From the NCBI GenBank assembly GCA_964590645.1, contig CAZPYJ010000001.1, forward strand, positions 62,001 through 126,000: DNA of 64,000 nt, read 5' to 3'. Each line of letters starts with the position of its first letter. Within the stretch, counting starts at the first letter, position 1. A program made the translations under genes and the position numbers. Source of the stretch: JAGNHN01 sp964590645 (GTDB lineage Bacteria > Bacteroidota > Bacteroidia > Bacteroidales > JAGNHN01). Shown here one piece after another: positions 46,765 through 54,379 of this stretch. The notes beneath the pieces are model-generated. The model saw only the letters and a list, made by a program, of their open reading frames with translations, made no database searches and was not told where the DNA came from.

Positions 46765-46785
46765 GACAGGCAAATATTGCCTGTC
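46765..46785. promoter_or_regulatory. Perfect dyad between ddl and the PASTA gene
   Basis: GACAGGCAA (46765-46773), ATA, TTGCCTGTC (46777-46785): nine-base perfect arms. It begins about where the PASTA transcript should start, and no T-run follows, so it looks like an operator or a 5' leader hairpin rather than a terminator. Confidence 0.5.
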
Positions 46786-46792
46786 GGAACGA

Positions 46793-46800
46793 CAAAGATA
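46793..46800 (-). promoter_or_regulatory. -7 promoter element TATCTTTG for the PASTA operon
   Basis: Exact TAnnTTTG on the minus strand, 72 bases before the ATG at 46720. The long leader contains the 21-base dyad. Confidence 0.55.
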
Positions 46801-46841
46801 CAAACTATTCCGGGCGTGTATGATCGCGCGGCTTTCTTCCG

Positions 46842-46849
46842 TATTTTTG
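46842..46849 (+). promoter_or_regulatory. -7 promoter element TATTTTTG and ribosome binding site of ddl
   Basis: Exact TAnnTTTG, 18 bases before the ATG at 46868. It is followed by AAGAGGAG just before the ATG, one of few purine-rich ribosome sites in this window. It fixes the ddl start over an upstream ATG. Confidence 0.6.
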
Positions 46850-46867
46850 ACAAAATTCAAGAGGAGT

Positions 46868-47851
46868 ATGCGAAAGAACGTGGCCATTCTGGCTGGAGGG
46901 GACTCTGGGGAATACGAGGTATCCATTAACAGCTCCAGGGTCATCCGCGCCCACATTGATGAAAGTCTGTTCCGGGCCTTTATCATCCTGATCAGCGGAA
47001 AGCTCTGGGAGGCGGTATTGGATGACGGGCGCAGGGTTCCCGTGGACAAAAACGATTTCAGTATACATACCGGAGAAGAAAAGATCGGTTTTGATGTGGT
47101 CTTTATGGCCATTCACGGGCCGCCGGGAGAGGACGGAAGAATGCAGGGATACTTGGATATGATGGGCATTCCCTACACGACTTGCAGCCACGACACTTCT
47201 GCCCTATGTTTCAACAAGAAGTTCTCTTCCCGATATGCTCGCCAATTGGGGATACTGACTGCGCATACCCATTATCTGCGCAAGGGTGACAGGGTGCATC
47301 ACGAAAAGATACTGAATGAGGTTGGTCTGCCTTGTTTTGTAAAGCCATTGCGCAGCGGGAGCAGCCTGGGAGTGACCAAAGTTAAACTGGAAAAAGATTT
47401 TGCATCTGCAATTGAGAAGGCTTTTGAAGAGGATACGGAAATTGCCGTTGAATCCTTCCTGGATGGAATGGAGCTCACTTGCGGCATATTGGACAGTCCT
47501 GAGAGAATGCACGTCTTTCCCCTCACCGAAATCGTCCCGGTCAATGAGTTTTTTGATTACGAATCCAAATATACTAGGGGGATGGCCGACGAAATCACTC
47601 CTGCCAGGATTGATGAGGCTACAGAAAAACTTGTCAAGGATACCTCCGTTTTCCTGTACCGCAAATTCAGTTGTCAGGGGCTGGTGCGCTTTGATTTCAT
47701 AAACACACGTGAGGGCTTGTTTTTCATCGAAGCCAACACCGTGCCCGGGCTGTCGGAGGCGAGCATTGTTCCTCAGCAGGCCAATGCGATGGGGATGTCA
47801 ACCCAGGCCTTGTTTACAGCTATGCTGGGTGCAGCTCTTGGAGGCAATTGA
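46868..47851 (+). CDS. ddl: D-alanine--D-alanine ligase
   Basis: 327 residues from the ATG at 46868. It makes the D-Ala-D-Ala dipeptide of the peptidoglycan stem with ATP in the cytoplasm. An N-terminal Rossmann-like part (AILAGGDSGEYEVSINSS), the central domain (AIHGPPGEDGRMQGYLDMMG), the ATP-grasp core (PCFVKPLRSGSSLGVTKV, EIAVESFLDGMEL) and the magnesium/substrate loop (RFDFINTREGLFFIEANTVPG) are all present. The usual EGSxGxS-like elements are kept in variant form. It is divergent from the PASTA operon. Convergent with the TPR gene, ending 29 bases from that gene's stop. Confidence 0.95.
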   Translation: MRKNVAILAGGDSGEYEVSINSSRVIRAHIDESLFRAFIILISGKLWEAVLDDGRRVPVDKNDFSIHTGEEKIGFDVVFMAIHGPPGEDGRMQGYLDMMGIPYTTCSHDTSALCFNKKFSSRYARQLGILTAHTHYLRKGDRVHHEKILNEVGLPCFVKPLRSGSSLGVTKVKLEKDFASAIEKAFEEDTEIAVESFLDGMELTCGILDSPERMHVFPLTEIVPVNEFFDYESKYTRGMADEITPARIDEATEKLVKDTSVFLYRKFSCQGLVRFDFINTREGLFFIEANTVPGLSEASIVPQQANAMGMSTQALFTAMLGAALGGN

Positions 47852-47880
47852 TACGACCCCGGTCTCTGCTGCAATACCAT

Positions 47881-49110
47881 TTACGGGCAGAACCTCATTG
47901 ACATCTTTTGTGCTTCCAGGTGTTTCATTCCGGCCGCGGCCTTCAGGTCCTGGCAAGCCTTGTCATCATTCTTGAGTTCATAAAAACAAATGGCCCGCTG
48001 ATAATGGGCTTCAGCAGTAGGTTTTACTTTGATGGCGGTATTCAGGTCATCCAGGGCCAATTCCCATCTTTTGTGTTTCATATAATAGGATGCCCTTCCT
48101 ATCCAGGGGCGCGGATCATCACTCCCCAGGCGAATCAGCCTACGGTAGTCGGCCAGGGCCGCGTTGTCTTTTCCCGATGCAGCATAAGCCTCTGCCCTGC
48201 GCAGATAGAGATATTCCCTCGACCTGTCCAGGGCCAAAGCCTTGTTGATGTCTCCCACAGCAGCATCTGCTTCCTGCATTTTCATCAGCACCTCAGCCCT
48301 CAGCTCAAACCAGTCAGCTAAGGCTTCGCGCGGGTGGGCATTTATGAGATGGTCCATATCCTTCCGGGAAGCCGCATAATCGCCTGTTTGAAAGTGGAAT
48401 CCGGCCCTTTTAAAACGTGCCTCCTTTTCTGACGGGTCACGGCTAAGGTATATGGATAAATCAGCGATGGCTTCGTTTGTATCTCCTTGCAATGCAAACC
48501 ATTCTGATCGAAGCAGATACAAACTATCCCAGTTTCTGCTTTCTTTCAAAACTTCAGAAAGGTCGGCAATGGCTTCCCCCGTTTTTCCCATCCTGTGCTT
48601 CAGCCTGGCTCTTCCGGCCAGGGCTGCAGCCTTCACATCGTCTCTTCCGTAGCGGATGGCCTGGGTGAAGGCTGCCTCAGCCGAAGAAAGCTGGCCAAGA
48701 TCACGCTGAATCTTCCCCTTAAGGAACCAGGCCTGGCCGTGTCTTTCTTCCGACTGCAGGCATTTCTCCAGATCGGACAGGGCTGGTTTGAGGCGATCAT
48801 AGGTATAATGCAGTAAGGCCCGGTAATAATGGGCCTCATACCAGCCCGGCTTGAGCTCCAGTGCTTTGTCAAAATCTTCCATTGCGGCCTTCTCCAACCC
48901 ATCCATAAGCCAGGCTCTGCCCCGCCCAACCCAGGCATCATAGTAATAAGGGCGCATTGCAATGATTTCATCGAATACGGCCCGGGCTTCCCCGCTTTTT
49001 CCCTGCCTGAGAAGACTGATGCCCGTTTCGTATTTTTGCAGTACACTCTGTGCGCTCACATTACTGCAAAGAAGACATACAGATAGCAGAATGAACGGAA
49101 TGCCTTTCAT
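47881..49110 (-). CDS. Exported TPR protein
   Basis: 409 residues from the ATG at 49110 (signal peptide MKGIPFILLSVCLLCSNVSAQ). About eleven TPR repeats of the classic type fill the rest: AWVGRGRAWLMDGLEKAAME, AIADLSIYLSRDPSEKEARF, ALADYRRLIRLGSDDPRPWI, and ALDDLNTAIKVKPTAEAHYQ. It is a periplasmic or outer-membrane binding protein of unknown partner. It is divergent from pdxH with only 37 bases between start codons. No clear promoter element on this strand. Confidence 0.85.
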   Translation of the reverse strand: MKGIPFILLSVCLLCSNVSAQSVLQKYETGISLLRQGKSGEARAVFDEIIAMRPYYYDAWVGRGRAWLMDGLEKAAMEDFDKALELKPGWYEAHYYRALLHYTYDRLKPALSDLEKCLQSEERHGQAWFLKGKIQRDLGQLSSAEAAFTQAIRYGRDDVKAAALAGRARLKHRMGKTGEAIADLSEVLKESRNWDSLYLLRSEWFALQGDTNEAIADLSIYLSRDPSEKEARFKRAGFHFQTGDYAASRKDMDHLINAHPREALADWFELRAEVLMKMQEADAAVGDINKALALDRSREYLYLRRAEAYAASGKDNAALADYRRLIRLGSDDPRPWIGRASYYMKHKRWELALDDLNTAIKVKPTAEAHYQRAICFYELKNDDKACQDLKAAAGMKHLEAQKMSMRFCP

Positions 49111-49147
49111 TGGGTTTAGTATAGAGGACAAAGAAAAGCATAAAAAT

Positions 49148-49789
49148 ATGGGTGGAAAAAAACTTCACGATTTACGGCAGGACTACCTTGGCATCCCACT
49201 GGAAGAAGCACTGCTACCGGAAGACCCCCTGCAGCTGTTTAGTGCCTGGTTTCTGGAGGCAATGCAGGCAGGCATCCGCGAACCCAATGCAATGGCCCTG
49301 GCTACGTCCGATGAAAGCGGGCAAGCTTCCGCCAGAATCGTGCTGCTGAAAGAATACAATGAAGATGGCTTTATCTTTTTTACCAATTATGAAAGCAGAA
49401 AAGGTAAAGACCTGAAAAAAAAACCCGGGGCAGCACTCCTTTTCTATTGGGATATTTTGTTCCGGCAGGTGAGGATTGAAGGCAGGGTCAGTCCTATTCC
49501 GGAAGGAGACTCAGAGGCCTATTTCCAAAGCCGGCCATTGGAAAGCCGCATCAGTGCTCTTGTGTCTATGCAAAGTTCTGTCATTGAAGGCAGAGCTGAA
49601 CTGGAAGCCCGCTGGAAGGAGACGGCGCAACGGGCCGGGCAGGGGCTGCAAAGACCCGCTTCCTGGGGAGGTTATCTGCTAAAGCCGGATAAGATAGAGT
49701 TCTGGCAGGGACAAGCCAGCCGGCTGCACGACCGCATCCTCTTCAGCCGGATTCAGGAACATTGGAAAATGGAGCGCCTGGCACCCTGA
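49148..49789 (+). CDS. pdxH: Pyridoxamine 5'-phosphate oxidase
   Basis: 213 residues from the ATG at 49148, the start that gives the family's usual length. It oxidises PNP or PMP to pyridoxal phosphate with FMN and oxygen, the last step of vitamin B6 salvage. Motifs seen: YLGIPLEEALLPEDPLQLF, MALATSDESGQASARIVLLKEY, GFIFFTNYESRKGKDL (FMN site), RQVRIEGRV, YFQSRPLESRISALVS and WGGYLLKPDKIEFWQG with the C-terminal RLHDRILFSR. PLP is the cofactor of both aminotransferases in the window. No experimental start evidence; a longer frame upstream overlaps the divergent TPR gene and is less likely. Confidence 0.94.
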   Translation: MGGKKLHDLRQDYLGIPLEEALLPEDPLQLFSAWFLEAMQAGIREPNAMALATSDESGQASARIVLLKEYNEDGFIFFTNYESRKGKDLKKKPGAALLFYWDILFRQVRIEGRVSPIPEGDSEAYFQSRPLESRISALVSMQSSVIEGRAELEARWKETAQRAGQGLQRPASWGGYLLKPDKIEFWQGQASRLHDRILFSRIQEHWKMERLAP

Positions 49790-49832
49790 GGAAGAATAGC
49801 TTCCGTGCGCGTCTGAAAAGAATATAGCCTTC

Positions 49833-50066
49833 TTATTCAGACTGTTGCAAGGCATTCAATTCCCGGATAAACTGTTCAAGGGCTTCATCATCAAAGCCCT
49901 TCTCTCTGACTGAATCGGCCAGCGTTCCCCAAATTGCTTCACCACAGATCACACAGCGTATCCCTTTTTCGCTTAAATAAGATTGGGCAGCCGGTATCCG
50001 CTCCAGTAAATCTTCAATGGAGGTTAGGGCATCCACAATAAATCTTTGATCTGAACTTGCCATCAT
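49833..50066 (-). CDS. Small DUF1858-like redox protein
   Basis: 77 residues. A helix-loop-helix domain with a CxxC pair (RCVICGEAIWGTL), which matches the DUF1858 family, described in databases as a hybrid-cluster-associated redox disulfide domain. Its start is ATGATG, so either Met could be used. It has its own -7 element and is convergent with pdxH. There is no hybrid cluster protein gene in the window, so its redox partner is unknown. It is most likely cytoplasmic because no signal peptide is present. Confidence 0.75.
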   Translation of the reverse strand: MMASSDQRFIVDALTSIEDLLERIPAAQSYLSEKGIRCVICGEAIWGTLADSVREKGFDDEALEQFIRELNALQQSE

Positions 50067-50097
50067 TGAATGTGTTTATACTCCAGCACGAAGAGCA

Positions 50098-50105
50098 CAA
50101 AATTA
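50098..50105 (-). promoter_or_regulatory. -7 promoter element TAATTTTG for the DUF1858 gene
   Basis: Exact TAnnTTTG on the minus strand, 31 bases before the ATG at 50066. It is divergent from the sigma-54-type promoter 18 bases away. Confidence 0.5.
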
Positions 50106-50123
50106 ACAAACTGGCTTCTACCC

Positions 50124-50139
50124 TGGCACGCTGTTTGCC
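50124..50139 (+). promoter_or_regulatory. Sigma-54-type promoter (-24/-12)
   Basis: TGGCAC (50124-50129), 5 bases, TTGC (50135-50138). It matches the RpoN consensus TGGCAC-N5-TTGC exactly, with CTGGCACG around the -24 box. The predicted start is about 50150, 12 bases before the ATG of the outer-membrane protein. Sigma-54 promoters need an AAA+ activator; no such gene is in the window. Confidence 0.7.
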
Positions 50140-50161
50140 AACTAACAGCCCAAAAAAAAAT

Positions 50162-50827
50162 ATGAGAAAGAGTGTACTTTTTGTGCTTGGTGCAATCCTG
50201 ATGATGAGTTCAGCCAGGCTGGGGGCACAGGACAATGAAGGCAGCGAGTTTCGCTACCTGTTCAATAACCAGAAGCTTTCCTTCTCGGGATTTGGTGCGG
50301 CCCTGCTTCAGTTTGGAACAGCCGAGGGCGGCTTGGGCGTTTTCCCCGGCGGTGGGGGCGCTTTGCTAATCAATCAGCAATTCTTTATCGGTGGCTACGG
50401 GCTGGGGCTGGCCAATGGACGGCTGCACCGGAATGTGGAAGTAAAAGGTGTCCGTTATGACCGCTTGCGGACAAGTTTCGGACACGGAGGCTTCTGGCTG
50501 GGATATATTCATCGGGCAGAAAAAATGCTCCATTGGGGAATCAGCAGCCGGCTCGGATGGGGTGAGCTGGCCTTGTATGATGACCGTTTTAACTTTGACC
50601 AGTATGATTATCTGGCCAGGGATATAGTCTTCGTTATGAGCCCTCAGATCGAAGCGGAGCTGAATCTGACACCCTGGTTTAAAATCAACGCAGGTGTGGG
50701 TTATCAGTGGGTAAGTGGTATCCAGCCACAGCACTTCACCGACAACGGAGTACCCATATTTGAAAAGAAGGATTTCTGCACGCCTCAGGCTACACTCTCA
50801 TTGCTATTTGGAGGATTCGGCCAGTAG
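50162..50827 (+). CDS. Small outer-membrane beta-barrel protein, unknown function
   Basis: 221 residues from the ATG at 50162 (signal peptide MRKSVLFVLGAILMMSSARLGAQ). The rest is short beta strands with many Gly and aromatic residues (FSFSGFGAALLQF, INQQFFIGGYGLGL, GGFWLGYIHRAEK, FKINAGVGYQWVSG), typical of an 8-10-stranded outer-membrane barrel. I cannot name its family. It is first in the operon with a TonB-dependent receptor 24 bases downstream and lies behind the sigma-54-type promoter, so it may be expressed only under specific activation. Confidence 0.7.
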   Translation: MRKSVLFVLGAILMMSSARLGAQDNEGSEFRYLFNNQKLSFSGFGAALLQFGTAEGGLGVFPGGGGALLINQQFFIGGYGLGLANGRLHRNVEVKGVRYDRLRTSFGHGGFWLGYIHRAEKMLHWGISSRLGWGELALYDDRFNFDQYDYLARDIVFVMSPQIEAELNLTPWFKINAGVGYQWVSGIQPQHFTDNGVPIFEKKDFCTPQATLSLLFGGFGQ

Positions 50828-50851
50828 TATATCTCTTATCCCACCCCAGTG

Positions 50852-53212
50852 ATGCAAAAATTGACCTACATATTCATCCTCCTCTTGCTTTTTCTATTGA
50901 GCAAAGCAAGTATAGGTGCAGTCAATCCACCCGAGGAGCTTATGCGCAAGCCCAGTCTGAGCGGACACATCCGGGACGCCAGGACGGGAGAAGAACTGCT
51001 TGGCGCCACCATTTTTGTGAAAGAACTGAGCAACGGAACCGCAACCAATGTCTACGGTTTCTACAGTATCAGCCTGAACCCTGGCAACTACACCTTTGTA
51101 TTTTCTTATCTGGGTTACGAATCAAGAAGCATTTCCCTGAGTTTGCGTGAGGACAAAACCCTGAATGTGGAATTGGAGCCGGTAAGCCAGACCCTGGAAG
51201 AGGTTGTGATTACCGGCACAAGGGGTGATGCCCATATCCGTGAAGCAGAGATGAGTGTGGTAAAGATGGACGTCAAAACCATCAACAAGATTCCCGCCCT
51301 GATGGGTGAAGTGGACATCATCAAAGCCATTCAGATGCTGCCCGGTGTTCAGGCCACTTCGGAAGGAGGGTCGGGCTTCAGTGTACGCGGAGGCAATCCG
51401 GATCAGAACCTGATCCTGCTGGATGAGGCCACCGTTTACAACGCCAGCCATCTGATGGGCTTCTTCTCTGTCTTTAACAATGATGCCATCAAAGATGTCA
51501 AACTTTATAAAGGAGACATTCCCGCCTGGTCCGGTGGCCGGCTTTCCTCGCTGCTGGATGTAAGGATGAAGGACGGAAACAATAAACAAATCAGCGGAAC
51601 CGGCGGCATAGGCACCATTTCCAGCCGATTAACCCTGGAAGGCCCTTTTGAGAAAGATCAGGCGTCCTGGTTGATCTCCGGACGCAGAACCTATGCCGAT
51701 ATCTTTCTGCGCCTCTCCAATAATGAGGATCTGAAAGACAACATCCTCTATTTCTATGATCTGAACTCGAAAATGAATTTCAGAATTTCCGAGGATGACC
51801 GCCTGTTTTTCTCCGCCTATTACGGAAAAGACATTTTCCGGGCTCCCAGTTTCCGGATCGGTTGGGGAAACCAAACGTATTCCCTGCGCTGGAACCACCT
51901 TTTCTCCAAACAGCTATTCAGCAATTTCACCCTGCTTCGCTCCGATTATCGATACAATCTGGGTGTACCTGAAGGAGAACCCAACTCATTTAACTGGGCT
52001 GCCAAAATGCGCGACTACGGTCTGAAAGCAGACTTTGGCTTTTACCCCGATCCTTACAACACCCTTCGCTTTGGGGCCTCGGTCATTTATCACAAATTTG
52101 ACCCGGGAGCCGCCCGTGGTCTGGGCGAAGAAAGCGTTTTTACGGAATTCATTGTACCCTCTTCTTTTGCCCTGGAACACGGACTCTACTTCAATAATGA
52201 ACAAAAATTGGGTAGGCGCTTCAGCCTGAAATACGGCATCCGCTTCAGTCTCTTCCAGAATATGGGTTCAGCCACCGTATACAGCTACAACAATCAATAT
52301 GAAGTGGTGGACACCAGCTTGTATTCGCGGGGAAGGATATTCAACCATTATCAGGGCCTGGAACCCAGGGTGGGCTTCAGCTTTATGCTGAACGAAACCG
52401 CATCCCTGAAGGGAAGTTATTCCAGGACATATCAATACGTCCATCTTGCTTCAAACTCTACCGGGGGCACTCCCCTGGATATATGGTTCCCCTCTTCACC
52501 TCACGTTAAGCCTCAGCAAGCGGATCAGTTTGCCTTTGGATACTTCCGTAATTTCCGGAATAATGCCCTGGAGTTTTCCATAGAAGCCTATTATAAAAGC
52601 ATAGAAAATACCATCGACTTTAAAGATCACGCGCAACTTCTGCTCAACCCTCAACTGGAAGGAGAACTGCGTTTTGGATCGGGCCTGGCCTATGGAATGG
52701 AATTTTTACTCCGCAAGCAAAGCGGAAGGCTGAATGGTTGGCTGAGTTACACCCTTTCGCGTGCGGAAAGAACAATCAAGGGAATCAATCATAACCGAGC
52801 CTACCTTTCCCCATACGATAAGCCGCACGATATTTCTCTGGTAATGAATTATGAGCTCAGTCCGAGAATCAGCCTGGGAGCCAACTGGGTGTACGCTACG
52901 GGAAATCCGGTCACCTTTCCCACCGGGCGGGCCGTAATCGGAGGAAAAGTTACACCCATCTTCAGCGAGCGCAATGCATACCGTATGCCCGATTATCACC
53001 GCCTCGACCTTGCTTTCACTTTGCGTGGAAAAGAGAGCAGCCGAAAACGCATCAGGGGTGAATGGAATCTGAGTATCTACAATGCCTATGCCCGCAAAAA
53101 TCCCTGGGCCATCAATTTCCAGCAAAGAGAGGACAATCCGGATGAGACCTATGCTGAAATGACCTACCTCTTTAGCATTGTTCCGGCCCTTACCTATAAT
53201 TTCAAGTTTTAG
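50852..53212 (+). CDS. TonB-dependent receptor with carboxypeptidase-like N-domain
   Basis: 786 residues from the ATG at 50852; a GTG one codon upstream is an alternative. A signal peptide, then a carboxypeptidase-regulatory-like domain (LSGHIRDARTGEELLGATIFV to LNVELEPVSQ; about 35-115), a TonB-box-like EEVVITGT, the plug domain (MLPGVQATSEGGSGFSVRGG, LLDEATVYNASHLMGFFSVF; about 125-250) and a 22-strand-type barrel ending PALTYNFKF. It takes up a ligand across the outer membrane with energy from TonB. It lacks the SusD partner expected for glycans and is paired instead with a DUF4249 protein. The ligand is unknown. Confidence 0.9.
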   Translation: MQKLTYIFILLLLFLLSKASIGAVNPPEELMRKPSLSGHIRDARTGEELLGATIFVKELSNGTATNVYGFYSISLNPGNYTFVFSYLGYESRSISLSLREDKTLNVELEPVSQTLEEVVITGTRGDAHIREAEMSVVKMDVKTINKIPALMGEVDIIKAIQMLPGVQATSEGGSGFSVRGGNPDQNLILLDEATVYNASHLMGFFSVFNNDAIKDVKLYKGDIPAWSGGRLSSLLDVRMKDGNNKQISGTGGIGTISSRLTLEGPFEKDQASWLISGRRTYADIFLRLSNNEDLKDNILYFYDLNSKMNFRISEDDRLFFSAYYGKDIFRAPSFRIGWGNQTYSLRWNHLFSKQLFSNFTLLRSDYRYNLGVPEGEPNSFNWAAKMRDYGLKADFGFYPDPYNTLRFGASVIYHKFDPGAARGLGEESVFTEFIVPSSFALEHGLYFNNEQKLGRRFSLKYGIRFSLFQNMGSATVYSYNNQYEVVDTSLYSRGRIFNHYQGLEPRVGFSFMLNETASLKGSYSRTYQYVHLASNSTGGTPLDIWFPSSPHVKPQQADQFAFGYFRNFRNNALEFSIEAYYKSIENTIDFKDHAQLLLNPQLEGELRFGSGLAYGMEFLLRKQSGRLNGWLSYTLSRAERTIKGINHNRAYLSPYDKPHDISLVMNYELSPRISLGANWVYATGNPVTFPTGRAVIGGKVTPIFSERNAYRMPDYHRLDLAFTLRGKESSRKRIRGEWNLSIYNAYARKNPWAINFQQREDNPDETYAEMTYLFSIVPALTYNFKF

Positions 53213-53214
53213 CG

Positions 53215-54039
53215 ATGAAAAGACATACTTTCTTACCCATAATGCTCCTCCTCTCCTTCCCGCTCTGGTTTGCCTGCACGGAAGAGATTGAAATTGAACT
53301 GGATGACAGCTTTACCCGCCTGGTTGTGGAGGGAGGCATCACCAATGAGGCCGGGCCACATAGCATTTCACTGTCCTACACGGGCAGTTATTACGAAAAT
53401 GCAACAGCCGCCAAAGCAGAAGGTGCCCGGCTGCGTATCAGTGACGGGAATCAGGTATACGCCTTGACAGAGACGGAACCGGGTCTGTATCAAAGTGGGC
53501 CGGAGCTCGTTGGTGTACCCGGAAATACCTATACCCTTTTCATTGACAGTGTGTGGCTGGATGATCGCTATCAGTTTTTCACCGCCTCCTGTTTTATGCC
53601 GGAAGTGCCTCCTGTGGATTCCATCCGCATTGCCTATAATCCTTCCTGGGATATTTGGGGCGTGCATCTTTATGCCTGGGACCCCCCCTCCAAAGAGCAT
53701 TATCTCTTCAGGGTATATAAGAATGGATTATTGATGTCGGACACCATTGACGAGTACATCGTCATCAATGATGACTTCTTCAATGGCAATTACACCTTCG
53801 GGGTGATGGTGCAGTGGCTGGAGGTTTATGAAGCACAGTCCGGAGATAGCATTTCGCTTGAAATGGGCAGCATCACAAGGGAGTATGCTAACTTTATTGA
53901 AGATGTACAGGCGCAAACGGGATTCAACAGTCCGCTCTTTTCAGGCCCTCCGGCCAATATAAGGGGGAATATCGACAATGGCGCAATCGGCTTCTTTTGG
54001 GCATACAGCCGGCTGATAGAATCGGCTCTGGTGCCCTGA
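53215..54039 (+). CDS. DUF4249 surface lipoprotein
   Basis: 274 residues. A signal peptide with lipobox (LLLSFPLWFAC) predicts a lipid-anchored mature protein starting at Cys21. The body is beta-rich with DUF4249 motifs near the start (EIEIELDDSFTRLVVEGGIT, HSISLSYTGSYYENATA) and end (FSGPPANIRGNIDNGAIGFFWAYS). DUF4249 proteins are regularly encoded next to this class of TonB-dependent receptor in Bacteroidota, which suggests a surface-exposed ligand-capture partner, as SusD is for SusC; that analogy is inference. It is the last gene of the sigma-54-promoted operon, 2 bases after the receptor stop. Confidence 0.85.
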   Translation: MKRHTFLPIMLLLSFPLWFACTEEIEIELDDSFTRLVVEGGITNEAGPHSISLSYTGSYYENATAAKAEGARLRISDGNQVYALTETEPGLYQSGPELVGVPGNTYTLFIDSVWLDDRYQFFTASCFMPEVPPVDSIRIAYNPSWDIWGVHLYAWDPPSKEHYLFRVYKNGLLMSDTIDEYIVINDDFFNGNYTFGVMVQWLEVYEAQSGDSISLEMGSITREYANFIEDVQAQTGFNSPLFSGPPANIRGNIDNGAIGFFWAYSRLIESALVP

Positions 54040-54058
54040 AGGAAGCAGAAAAAGAACA

Positions 54059-54086
54059 GCACCCAAGGCTCGGCTGAGCCAGGTGC
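54059..54086. terminator. Possible stem-loop between converging transcripts
   Basis: GCACC (54059-54063) pairs with GGTGC (54082-54086), and GGCTC (54067-54071) with GAGCC (54076-54080), giving ten pairs with an internal loop. It lies 20 bases after the DUF4249 stop and after the cysteine-rich ORF on the other strand. No T-run follows, so it is weak as an intrinsic terminator. Confidence 0.3.
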
Positions 54087-54124
54087 ACCCAATGCTATTC
54101 CGGATGAATTAAAGATTTGTCTGA

Positions 54125-54274
54125 TCAGTGGCGACAGCCACAAACGGGTTCCGTTTCCGTTTCGGTACGGCAAGAGCAGTTTTGATTGCTTTGGGGATTG
54201 TCTTCGTTGCTGCGACAGGAGCATTGGGTTTCGGCAGTGGACTGGCAACAGCCTTTGGTATCTTGATAAGCCAT
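54125..54274 (-). CDS. Small cysteine-rich protein (49 residues, eight Cys), possible metal binder
   Basis: 49 residues starting MAYQDTKGCC. Eight cysteines at 9, 10, 18, 20, 33, 35, 44 and 46 form one CC and three CxC pairs, and the protein ends CRH. The rest is Gln, Asn, Ser, Thr and Glu, with Tyr3 the only aromatic, so it is soluble and has no signal peptide. Such clusters are typical of metallothionein-like metal binders, but no known family was recognised. Support: an exact -7 element (54308-54315) lies 33 bases before the ATG on this strand, and the leader has no competing start. A GTG-started hydrophobic frame on the other strand is judged an antisense artefact. Short length and no homology check keep confidence moderate. 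Confidence 0.5.
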   Translation of the reverse strand: MAYQDTKGCCQSTAETQCSCRSNEDNPQSNQNCSCRTETETEPVCGCRH

Positions 54275-54307
54275 AATATGATGTTTTTTAAGAGACAGAT
54301 AAAGACG

Positions 54308-54315
54308 CAAAGTTA
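54308..54315 (-). promoter_or_regulatory. -7 promoter element TAACTTTG for the cysteine-rich ORF
   Basis: Exact TAnnTTTG on the minus strand, 33 bases before the ATG at 54274 and downstream of the psd stop. No -33 TTG at the usual distance. Confidence 0.45.
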
Positions 54316-54379
54316 AAAGATAGACCGGGTAATGATGAGGCGAAAACTGTTAACGTTCTGTTAAACAGCGATCGGGCAC

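Noticed and set aside
49031..49038. TATTTTTG as the pdxH promoter
   Set aside because: It lies inside the divergent TPR gene, 109 bases before pdxH, further than the other elements. It may be chance.
54128..54316. Plus-strand hydrophobic ORF opposite the cysteine-rich ORF
   Set aside because: It needs a GTG start and has no promoter element. Its hydrophobic character is what the antisense of a Gln/Asn/Ser-rich sequence gives.
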